Positions 1 to 5,465 of a stretch of DNA of 7,871 nucleotides are shown one piece after another; within the stretch, counting starts at the first letter, position 1; each line of letters opens with the position of its first letter. The translations under genes and the position numbers were made by a program. The stretch comes from an uncultured Pseudomonadota bacterium. Lineage in GTDB: Bacteria > Pseudomonadota > Alphaproteobacteria > CACZRW01. The notes beneath the pieces were generated by a model. That model saw only the letters and a program-made list of their open reading frames with translations. It searched no databases and was not told the origin of the DNA. Location of the stretch: contig CACZRW010000113.1 of assembly GCA_902783675.1 (NCBI GenBank), positions 1 through 7,871 on the forward strand, written 5' to 3'.

Positions 1-1146
1 CCTTTTTTGCTTCTGGTGTCGCTTAATTCCATGCAAGGCGGCGTGCTTAATACCATGGGGAAGTTCGCCGCGCCCGCGTTCACCTCAACGATACTTAATC
101 TTACCATGATTGCCGCTTTGTTCGGGCTTACGCCCTTTGTTAAAGGCGGGGCGGCGTTCGCGCTGTGCTGGGGTGTTCTTATCGCAGGATTCGTGCAGTT
201 TGCCTTTCTTGCGTGGCACCTTAGGCGGCAAGATATGCTTTTGTATTTAAAGCCGCCGGCAAAGGTTTTGCTGCATGCTTCGCACGAGCTTAAACTCCTG
301 CTAAAGCGCATTTTACCCGGAGTCGCTGGGGCCGGTATCTATCAAATAAATCTTATCGTTGATACTTTCTTCGTGTCGTTTGTGGGAGCGGGAGCGGTGT
401 CGTGGCTTTACTATGCAAACAGGTTGTTCCAACTTCCCGTGGGGCTTTTAGGCGCGGCTATCGGCACGGCGCTTTTGCCTCTTTTGGCGCGGCAGATAAA
501 GGCGAAAAACAAAAAAGGCGAAGAGGATTCGATGGGAAAGGCCGTAGAGCTTGCCTTTTTGGTGGCTATGCCTGCGGCGGCGGGGCTTTTCATTCTGGAT
601 GTGCCGATTATGGCGGCCTTGTTCCAATACGGCGAGTTTAATGCCGAGACGACTATCATGGCGGCAAGCGCTTTAGCGGCGTTCGCAATCGGTTTACCCG
701 CCTATGTCGTGAGCAAAAGTTTGCTTCCCGCCTTTTTCGCCAGAGGTGATACGAAATCGCCGGTGCGAGTCGCAGGGATTGCGCTGGTGCTTAACGCCTT
801 TTTGTGCTTCGTGCTGATGCAAAAAATGGGACATGTAGGTATCGCTTTGGCGACGAGCATAACCGCTTGGATAAATCTTTATCAGTATTACTTTATGCTG
901 CGGCGGCGCGGGTTCTTGCCTATAAGAAAGGGGCTGTGGCAGAGGCTTTTGCGAGTCGTTTTTTGCACTTTGGCGATGAGCTTCGCGCTATGGTGCTCGC
1001 TTTTGTGGGTGAACGGAGCGCTTGAGGACTGGACGAGTCGCAGCATGGTGGTGCGCGTGGCAATCTTGACGGGCTTGGTCGCATTAGGCGGGGCAGTCTA
1101 TGCCGGTGTGGCTTTGGCGGTAGGGCTTAAAAAAGTGTTTAAATAG
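1..1146 (+). CDS. murJ: Lipid II flippase MurJ (MviN family), 5' end outside the window
   Basis: MurJ flips the lipid-linked peptidoglycan precursor lipid II across the inner membrane. The reading frame is open from base 1, so the gene starts left of the window. About 381 residues are visible, where the family usually has about 510, so the first two or three transmembrane helices are missing. The visible part begins in a conserved stretch with GGVLNTMGKFAAPAF. It continues with a strongly conserved family block near visible residues 120-158 (VSWLYYANRLFQLPVGLLG, then GTALLPLLARQ). After that come FQYGEF and the LLPAFFARGDTKSPV segment. Hydrophobic helices alternate with short basic loops to the end, which is the normal MurJ C-terminus (helices 13 and 14). 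The next gene faces it, and a hairpin with a T-tract follows the stop, so murJ is the last gene of its unit. Other members of the MOP exporter superfamily are much less similar, so the assignment is firm. Confidence 0.95.
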   Translation, partial: PFLLLVSLNSMQGGVLNTMGKFAAPAFTSTILNLTMIAALFGLTPFVKGGAAFALCWGVLIAGFVQFAFLAWHLRRQDMLLYLKPPAKVLLHASHELKLLLKRILPGVAGAGIYQINLIVDTFFVSFVGAGAVSWLYYANRLFQLPVGLLGAAIGTALLPLLARQIKAKNKKGEEDSMGKAVELAFLVAMPAAAGLFILDVPIMAALFQYGEFNAETTIMAASALAAFAIGLPAYVVSKSLLPAFFARGDTKSPVRVAGIALVLNAFLCFVLMQKMGHVGIALATSITAWINLYQYYFMLRRRGFLPIRKGLWQRLLRVVFCTLAMSFALWCSLLWVNGALEDWTSRSMVVRVAILTGLVALGGAVYAGVALAVGLKKVFK

Positions 1147-1155
1147 GCAGGATTT

Positions 1156-1214
1156 GCCCCCCCCTCCACACACTCGGATTTGCGAGGCAAAGGGGCGGAA
1201 GTTTTTTCTTTTTT
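1156..1214 (+). terminator. Probable rho-independent terminator of murJ
   Basis: Ten bases after the murJ stop there is a nested inverted repeat. CCCC (1161-1164) can pair with GGGG (1192-1195) around an inner stem CTCG (1173-1176) with CGAG (1183-1186). A long T-rich tract, TTTTTTCTTTTTT, follows at 1202-1214. The stem has a large internal loop, so the fold is imperfect, but its place after murJ and the T-tract support termination. A run of eight C (1157-1164) and a repeated 8-mer GGATTTGC (1150-1157 and 1176-1183) lie in the same element. Confidence 0.5.
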
Positions 1215-1216
1215 CT

Positions 1217-1242
1217 AAAAACGCACTTATTTTTCAATAAGT
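1217..1242 (-). terminator. Probable rho-independent terminator of the aldehyde dehydrogenase gene
   Basis: A perfect 7-bp stem, ACTTATT (1225-1231) with AATAAGT (1236-1242), encloses a 4-base loop that reads GAAA on the - strand. On that strand the stem is followed by GCG and then TTTTT (complement of 1217-1221). It lies about 28 bases past the dehydrogenase stop codon. The stem is AT-rich and so rather weak. It sits back to back with the murJ terminator, as expected between convergent genes. Confidence 0.5.
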
Positions 1243-1269
1243 TATTGTTTGGTAAAATGGCGTAATTTC

Positions 1270-2739
1270 TTATTCGCGAAAGTTTCTTAGGAATAGGGCG
1301 AGGGAGCTTTTGATAAGGGCGAGTTTTGAGCCGCTTCCGTAAAGGCCGCCTATAATGTTTTCAAGGTGCCTTTTTAAGCTGGAACCATAGGGTAGCCAAG
1401 TCATTGCCGAGGGGAAAAGCTGGCAGGACGAAGCTATGCTTACTTCATCGGAAAAGAACTCCAGCCCTCTTTTTCCGTGATAGCGCCCGATGCCGCTTTG
1501 CTTTATGCCGCCGAAGGGAAGTTCTGGAATCCCAACTGATTGAATTACATCATTTATATTGATATTTCCGGCATTTATGGAAGCGGCAATTCGAGCGGCT
1601 CTCGTGGGCTTTTTGGTGAAAACCGATGCGCTTAATCCATAGTCGGAATTGTTCGCAAGGGCGAGCGCGTCTTTATCCTTGCCGCTAAATCGCGCAATCG
1701 CCATGACGGGACCGAAAGTTTCGGCTTGCATGATTTGCATATTTTCCTTTGTATCCGCCAAAATTACGGGCGAAAAGCTTTTGCCGTCAAGCCGCCCGCA
1801 AAGCTGCTTTGCGCCCTTTTGTAAAGCGTCGGCGATAAGTGATTCAAGATAGGCGGTATGTTGCGGCTGGACGATTTTTCCTAAATCCTCTTTGGGAAGG
1901 GCAAGGGTTTTTTCCAGCACATTTGCGACAAAGTCATCATAGATTTTGTCCGCTACATAGATGCGCGAGGCGGCGACACAAACTTGCCCGGAATTACAAA
2001 AAGCTCCGAAAACTGCGGCATTAGCAGCGCGTTCTGGATTGCAATCGGCAAAAACCAGCATAGGAGATTTGCCCCCTAATTCCAGCAGGCAAGGGATTAT
2101 CAACTCGCCCGCCGCTTTGCCGATTAAGCGTCCGACAGCGGTGCTTCCGGTGAAGAAAATGCGCGAAGGCTTCATATAAATCAATGAGTTAGCGACATCG
2201 CCTTTGCCATAGGCTATTTGGACGGTATTTTTAGGAAAGCCCGCCTTTGCGAATAATTCGGCGCACAAAGTGCCGATGTCAGGGCTTGCCTCCGAGGGTT
2301 TAAGAATGGCGGTATTGCCCGCGGAAACGGCGGTTATAAGCGGAGCCATAGCCAGATAAAAAGGAAAGTTCCACGGCGAAATAATCAAGGCAACGCCCGC
2401 CGGACGCAATTCCGTTTGGGCCTTTATGCCGAAAAAGGCGAAAGGAATCGCGACCTTGTCCTTCTTTAGATATTTAGGCAAATTGCGGCGGTAATCCTTG
2501 ATAAAGGCAAGGGTGGGAAGGACTTCGGTTAACAGCGCTTCGGTTTCGTTTTTGCCTACCGCGGCGTGAATCCTTGCCGCTATTTCACTTTGTCTTGCGG
2601 CGATGACTTTTTGTAAGTTCGTAAGTAATTGTATTCTTTTACTTATTGAGGTTTTAGAAAAGCCTGTAAAAGCCGTTTCCGCAGCGGAAAAAATACTTTT
2701 AAGCTCTTTTGCTTTAGTGGTTTCGGTCTTGTTTTTCAT
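1270..2739 (-). CDS. NAD(P)-dependent aldehyde dehydrogenase, class-3 / coniferyl-aldehyde-dehydrogenase type
   Basis: This enzyme oxidises an aldehyde to a carboxylic acid using NAD(P)+; the physiological substrate cannot be read from the sequence. From the chosen ATG the protein has 489 residues. The family motifs are all present: SPWNF with the oxyanion Asn (N124), the cofactor-binding Lys in LKPSE (K147), FTGST at about 196-200, ELGGKSP with the general base Glu (E220), and CNSGQVC with the catalytic Cys (C254). ETFGP (340-344) and the C-terminal LPFGGIKQSGIGRYHG block follow. The last block and the short overall plan resemble the ALDH3/coniferyl aldehyde dehydrogenase branch. About 50 residues follow the catalytic fold; they are partly hydrophobic or amphipathic and could touch the membrane, as in some ALDH3 enzymes, which is inference. 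The ATG at 2739 is preferred over an in-frame TTG at 2784 because a strong AAGGGGGG lies 8 bases before it. The gene stands alone between a convergent and a divergent neighbour. Confidence 0.88.
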   Translation of the reverse strand: MKNKTETTKAKELKSIFSAAETAFTGFSKTSISKRIQLLTNLQKVIAARQSEIAARIHAAVGKNETEALLTEVLPTLAFIKDYRRNLPKYLKKDKVAIPFAFFGIKAQTELRPAGVALIISPWNFPFYLAMAPLITAVSAGNTAILKPSEASPDIGTLCAELFAKAGFPKNTVQIAYGKGDVANSLIYMKPSRIFFTGSTAVGRLIGKAAGELIIPCLLELGGKSPMLVFADCNPERAANAAVFGAFCNSGQVCVAASRIYVADKIYDDFVANVLEKTLALPKEDLGKIVQPQHTAYLESLIADALQKGAKQLCGRLDGKSFSPVILADTKENMQIMQAETFGPVMAIARFSGKDKDALALANNSDYGLSASVFTKKPTRAARIAASINAGNININDVIQSVGIPELPFGGIKQSGIGRYHGKRGLEFFSDEVSIASSCQLFPSAMTWLPYGSSLKRHLENIIGGLYGSGSKLALIKSSLALFLRNFRE

Positions 2740-2747
2740 CACGTCAA

Positions 2748-2755
2748 CCCCCCTT
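2748..2755 (-). promoter_or_regulatory. Ribosome-binding site that decides the aldehyde dehydrogenase start
   Basis: On the - strand AAGGGGGG lies 8 bases before the ATG at 2739. The upstream in-frame TTG at 2784 has no comparable site, and using it would place this Shine-Dalgarno inside the coding sequence. The shorter protein is therefore the better call. Confidence 0.7.
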
Positions 2756-2804
2756 GTAATGCGGCAAAATAGCCTTTTTATCAATGTGTAAAAAGCTTTA
2801 CCTG

Positions 2805-2834
2805 TTTACTTAATGTTTAGTATTTTACCATAAT
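2805..2834 (+). promoter_or_regulatory. Candidate sigma-70-type promoter in the divergent intergenic region
   Basis: The 149 bases between the dehydrogenase start and the next gene (2740-2888) are AT-rich and must hold promoters for both. On the + strand TTTACT (2805-2810) and CATAAT (2829-2834) are separated by 18 bases and match four and five of six consensus positions. On the - strand TAAAAT (complement of 2822-2827) could be a -10 for the dehydrogenase, but only a poor -35 lies behind it. The two putative -10 elements are adjacent (2822-2827 and 2829-2834), so the two promoters may compete. An 8-bp palindrome, AAAGCTTT, lies at about 2792-2799. This comes from reading by eye only. Confidence 0.3.
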
Positions 2835-2888
2835 CTTCGGGATTCGAAATATGTTTTTAAGTTAAAGGCGTGAGCCGAGGAGGCGCAA

Positions 2889-4157
2889 ATGGATGAAATG
2901 TTTCAAGCCGCAGAGCTGAAAGTCCCTTTGAATCAGGAGTTTCTGCCCTTAGTTCTTTCCTATGTCGAAAGCTCGGCAAAGATTTTCGGATTGGGCGAAA
3001 GCGAGACAACGCCTTTAATCTTGGCTACCGAGGAGATTTTTTCCTTTTTGATGTTTAATGCAAAAAGTGCCGATGAGCTCGCGCTTAAATGCCGCTATCG
3101 CGGATCGTATTTGGAGCTGATTGCGAAGTTTACGGCGGAAATGCTTCCCGTCGAGTCGCTTAACCTTACTTCAAAAATATCCGCCGATGACGACAGCGCG
3201 CTCGAGTCCATGGGCTTGATGATTGCGGCGCGGTCCGTGGATAAATTGCACCTTGATATCGATGACGAAGGCAACATGCTCCTTTATATGATAAAGAACA
3301 AAATGTATAAGAAGCTTGAGCCCGAGCCGATGCCGGAAATAACCTATGGCGAAAGGTTTACCGCCGTGGATATCGATGTTGAGCGAATCGAGGAGTTTTG
3401 CAAACTCGCGCTGGCTAAATATCACGGGACGCCGGCGGCAGAGCTTGTCGAGTATCCGGAGCGGTTGGCGGATATGATCTCCAGAGGCGACTTTGACGGT
3501 TGCTTTGTAGAGGATGAAAAAGAGCAAATCGCCGGTGCGCTTTTGTGGAAGAGTGACGGTAAGGCACTTATCGGGCACGGGCTTTATCTTTTCACCCAAA
3601 GCGAAGTCGCGGCGGCGGCTTTAATCGACGGGTGCTCCGTTCGCAGCGTTATGCTGAAGCCCTTTTTGCTTTTTATAAAAGACGCAACCGAAGATACTAA
3701 AGGTATGTTTTTAAAGGTAAAATCATCGGCCTACTTAACAATGAATCCTATGGATAAAGTAAGCGGGGTTTATTTGTGTCCGCGGCTGGTAAGCTATGTC
3801 AGGGACTATTTTAAATACTTGGGAATCGCTAAAAACATCTATGAGCAAATGGACGATATCGATGACATATCAAAGCTTTCGCCTAAAAGCGCTTTTGCCG
3901 CCGATGTTGATAAGGAGAATAAAGCCGTCACGCTTTCGGTTTTATGGCTGGGGCAGGACGCCGTGCAAAACCTTAAAAATCATGTAGAGGTCTTGCAAAA
4001 GGAAGGCTTCTTGAACATTACCTTTCTTTTGGAAATGAGCAAGCAATCCGATGCCGTTATGGGTGAGTTCCTTTTGCAGGCGGGCTTTACGCCGGATGTG
4101 ATTATTCCGGAAACGGCCGAGGGCGACATTTTAACTTGGAAAAAAGTCATTTCGTAA
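2889..4157 (+). CDS. Predicted regulatory fusion protein: degenerate RsbW-like ATPase domain plus GNAT-like region
   Basis: I recognise the architecture but not a named gene. The protein has 422 residues, no signal peptide and no membrane segment, and is acidic. Residues about 10-143 resemble the HATPase_c_2 domain of RsbW/SpoIIAB anti-sigma kinases: a helix with LILATEEI (43-50) where the N-box should be, and ESMGLMIAARSVDKL (106-120) where the G2 box and following helix should be. The usual N-box Asn is absent after EE (EEIFSFLM) and no DxGxG G1 box is visible, so ATP binding is doubtful. Residues about 150-300 resemble a GNAT-type fold (RFTAVDIDVERIEEFCKLA, then a GALLWK strand), but no clear acetyl-CoA pyrophosphate loop (R/QxxGxG/A) is seen. 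The end (about 395-420, LLQAGFTPDVIIPE, then GDILTWKKV) resembles the C-terminus I associate with ATPase-GNAT fusion proteins. GAGGAGG (2877-2883), 5 bases before the ATG, fixes the start. It is a single-gene unit with no sigma or anti-sigma partner visible. Role unknown; possibly a non-catalytic partner-switch protein. Confidence 0.5.
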   Translation: MDEMFQAAELKVPLNQEFLPLVLSYVESSAKIFGLGESETTPLILATEEIFSFLMFNAKSADELALKCRYRGSYLELIAKFTAEMLPVESLNLTSKISADDDSALESMGLMIAARSVDKLHLDIDDEGNMLLYMIKNKMYKKLEPEPMPEITYGERFTAVDIDVERIEEFCKLALAKYHGTPAAELVEYPERLADMISRGDFDGCFVEDEKEQIAGALLWKSDGKALIGHGLYLFTQSEVAAAALIDGCSVRSVMLKPFLLFIKDATEDTKGMFLKVKSSAYLTMNPMDKVSGVYLCPRLVSYVRDYFKYLGIAKNIYEQMDDIDDISKLSPKSAFAADVDKENKAVTLSVLWLGQDAVQNLKNHVEVLQKEGFLNITFLLEMSKQSDAVMGEFLLQAGFTPDVIIPETAEGDILTWKKVIS

Positions 4158-4237
4158 AGCACCGAGAGCGCGCCGCGAATCTTGGGCGTCTCGCGAGTCT
4201 TACGAAGCTTTAGTTTTCGTTCGCTACTAAGCCGCAA

Positions 4238-4261
4238 AAAAGCAAAGGACGATTAGCTTTT
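4238..4261 (-). terminator. Weak candidate terminator at the end of the kdsD-lpt-hpf operon
   Basis: On the - strand AAAAGC (complement of 4256-4261) can pair with GCTTTT (complement of 4238-4243), leaving a 12-base loop that holds the hpf stop codon, and the T run continues to six. Only two of six pairs are G-C, so the stem is weak. The rest of the 95-base convergent gap (4158-4252) holds an imperfect inverted repeat (4193-4224: GCGA, ACGAA / TTCGT, TCGC) without a T-tract. Confidence 0.25.
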
Positions 4262-4576
4262 GAACGAGTCGTTAATCTCGTTGTTATAGTCCGTTATCTT
4301 GTCCTTTTGTTTAGCAAGTTGAATCGCCAGCTTGTTTATGGCTTCATCAAATGCTTTGTAAACATCGGGGCTGGAATCGTGGGATTGAATCATCAAATTA
4401 GCCGCCGCGTGAACGGATATATCAACTTTGGTAAAGTCGCCTTCCTTAGTGAATACGGCGTCGGCGCTTATCGCCCTGTCAAAGTATTTTGCGACGGTTT
4501 TCGTAAGGGTTTCGGTGGCGTATTTTGTCAAGGACTCGCCCAGGTCAAATTGCTTGCTTACTACTGATGTTTGCAT
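4253..4576 (-). CDS. hpf: Ribosome hibernation promoting factor, short form (HPF/RaiA family)
   Basis: HPF proteins bind the decoding centre of the small ribosomal subunit and keep ribosomes inactive in stationary phase or stress. The 107-residue product shows the single S30AE domain over nearly its whole length. An N-terminal strand and helix (VSKQFDLGESLTKYATETL) is followed by KYFDRAISADAVF, a DISVHAAANLMIQSHDSSPDVYKAFDEAI core and a lysine-rich helix KLAIQLAKQKDKI. The C-terminal dimerisation domain of long HPF, common in alphaproteobacteria as far as I know, is absent: the protein stops about ten residues after the last helix. The ATG at 4576 is chosen because AAAGGAGA (4583-4590) lies 6 bases before it; an upstream in-frame TTG at 4597 would put that site inside the gene. 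It is the last gene of the kdsD-lpt run, 46 bases after lptB, but probably also has its own promoter. Confidence 0.9.
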   Translation of the reverse strand: MQTSVVSKQFDLGESLTKYATETLTKTVAKYFDRAISADAVFTKEGDFTKVDISVHAAANLMIQSHDSSPDVYKAFDEAINKLAIQLAKQKDKITDYNNEINDSFKS

Positions 4577-4582
4577 TTTAAA

Positions 4583-4590
4583 TCTCCTTT
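4583..4590 (-). promoter_or_regulatory. Ribosome-binding site that decides the hpf start
   Basis: AAAGGAGA on the - strand, 6 bases before the ATG at 4576, is a near-ideal Shine-Dalgarno. It rules out the longer reading that begins with TTG at 4597. Confidence 0.75.
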
Positions 4591-4602
4591 TAAACAAATA
4601 AC

Positions 4603-4631
4603 ATTATAAACTTAAAACAGAATTATAAACT
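4603..4631 (-). repeat. Direct repeat of a TATAAT-containing 10-mer upstream of hpf
   Basis: AGTTTATAAT occurs twice on the - strand (complement of 4622-4631 and 4603-4612), with a period of 19 bases. The upstream copy spans the lptB stop codon and the second lies 26 bases before the hpf ATG. Each copy contains a perfect TATAAT. Confidence 0.6.
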
Positions 4632-4651
4632 GAACTTTTCGCCAAGGTAAA
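4622..4651 (-). promoter_or_regulatory. Candidate internal promoter for hpf
   Basis: On the - strand TTTACC (complement of 4646-4651) is followed after 18 bases by a perfect TATAAT (complement of 4622-4627). The -35 lies inside the end of lptB and the -10 covers its stop codon. Transcription would begin about 40 bases before the hpf ATG. A second TATAAT (4603-4608) has no good -35. A separate promoter would let hpf respond to growth phase independently of the lpt genes, which is inference. Confidence 0.4.
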
Positions 4652-5393
4652 CATCGCGGACATTTTGGTCGGATACAATTTCGTCGGGGCGACCTTCCTT
4701 TAACACTTTGCCGTCATGCAAAATGTAGGCCCTGTCCACAATTTCCAAAGCCTCGCGCACATTATGGTCGGTAATCAAAACGCCGATGCCGCGGTTCTTT
4801 AAATGCGCGACGAGTTCGGTTATCTCTCCGACGGCAATGGGGTCAATGCCCGCAAGCGGCTCGTCAAGCAAGATGAAAGAGGGCTTGGTGGCAAGCGCTC
4901 TGGCAATTTCAACGCGGCGACGCTCACCGCCCGAAAGAGACACCGCCGGAGTGCGACGCAAATGTCCGATGGAGAATTCGCAAAGCAGGCTTTCCAAAGT
5001 TTCTTCGCGCTTTTCCTTATCCTTTTCCACAACTTCCAAAACCGCGCGAATGTTTTCTTCAACATTAAGACCGCGAAAGACCGACGCTTCCTGGGGCAAG
5101 TAACCTATGCCCATGCGCGCGCGCATATACATCGGAAAGCGCGTGATGTTCGTGCCATCAATGTAAATGTTGCCGTAGTCGGGGGATACAAGTCCCATAA
5201 TGCAATAAAAGCTGGTAGTCTTACCGGCGCCGTTAGGTCCGAGCAAACCTACCGCCTCGCCCCTTGTGACCGATACGGAAACATCGCGCAAAATAGGGCG
5301 CTTTTTAAAGGACTTGCCGATACAATCTGCCACTAATCCTTTGCTTTCCGAAACAATCTTAAAAGGAGAGTTCTCGTTTGGGGTATTATCCAT
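4623..5393 (-). CDS. lptB: LPS export ABC transporter ATP-binding protein LptB
   Basis: LptB is the cytoplasmic ATPase that, with LptF and LptG, extracts LPS from the inner membrane and pushes it along the Lpt bridge. The 256-residue protein has every ABC ATPase motif: Walker A GPNGAGKTT (52-60), Q-loop YLPQEAS (Q101), signature LSGGE (153-157), Walker B FILLDEP (173-179) and the H-loop in TDHNVRE (H210). The PQEASVFRGL and DPIAVGEI wording is specific for LptB rather than for LivF/LivG-type ATPases, and IRAVLEVVE after the Q-loop is typical of alphaproteobacteria. The N-terminus is about 20 residues longer than in E. coli LptB, with a polar lead (MDNTPNENSP). The ATG at 5393 has only AAAGGA at a long 15-base spacing, so the start is less certain than the identity; a GTG at codon 21 also has AAAGGA nearby but with very short spacing. 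lptF and lptG are not in the window and often lie elsewhere. Confidence 0.96.
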   Translation of the reverse strand: MDNTPNENSPFKIVSESKGLVADCIGKSFKKRPILRDVSVSVTRGEAVGLLGPNGAGKTTSFYCIMGLVSPDYGNIYIDGTNITRFPMYMRARMGIGYLPQEASVFRGLNVEENIRAVLEVVEKDKEKREETLESLLCEFSIGHLRRTPAVSLSGGERRRVEIARALATKPSFILLDEPLAGIDPIAVGEITELVAHLKNRGIGVLITDHNVREALEIVDRAYILHDGKVLKEGRPDEIVSDQNVRDVYLGEKFSL

Positions 5394-5405
5394 TTTTATT
5401 TAAAA

Positions 5406-5465
5406 TTATCCTTTACTGCTACCGTTACTGCCGTCGTTGCTTTCGCTTTTGCCTTCGCGGTTAAT
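5406..5465 (-). other. Open frame continuing past the lptA stop codon to the lptB ribosome-binding region
   Basis: After the lptA TAA (5466-5468) the same frame stays open for 19 codons, to a second TAA at 5406-5408. The codons give a polar, repetitive tail, INREGKSESNDGSNGSSKG. The last two sense codons (AAA GGA) are the Shine-Dalgarno-like bases in front of lptB. This is the layout expected if lptA once ended at 5406 and gained an earlier stop, but chance cannot be excluded over only 19 codons. Nothing else is seen in the 72-base gap. Confidence 0.35.

Noticed and set aside
2740..2784. N-terminal extension of the aldehyde dehydrogenase from a TTG at 2784
   Set aside because: It would bury the strong AAGGGGGG site inside the gene; the ATG at 2739 has ideal spacing from it.
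3171..3599. 142-codon open frame on the - strand within the fusion gene
   Set aside because: Antisense to a well-started gene with a strong ribosome-binding site; no recognisable motif and no convincing start signal.
4193..4224. Imperfect inverted repeat (GCGA, ACGAA / TTCGT, TCGC) after the fusion gene, next to a CTCGCGAG palindrome (4190-4197)
   Set aside because: The left arm is interrupted by five unpaired bases and no T-tract follows on either strand, so it is not called as a terminator or operator.
4577..4597. N-terminal extension of Hpf from a TTG at 4597
   Set aside because: The AAAGGAGA ribosome-binding site lies inside the extension, and HPF proteins normally start at the MQ/MN-type strand seen from 4576.
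4803..5336. 177-codon open frame on the + strand opposite lptB
   Set aside because: It lies wholly antisense to an ABC ATPase with all motifs intact and shows no domain-like pattern; it is a codon-usage shadow.
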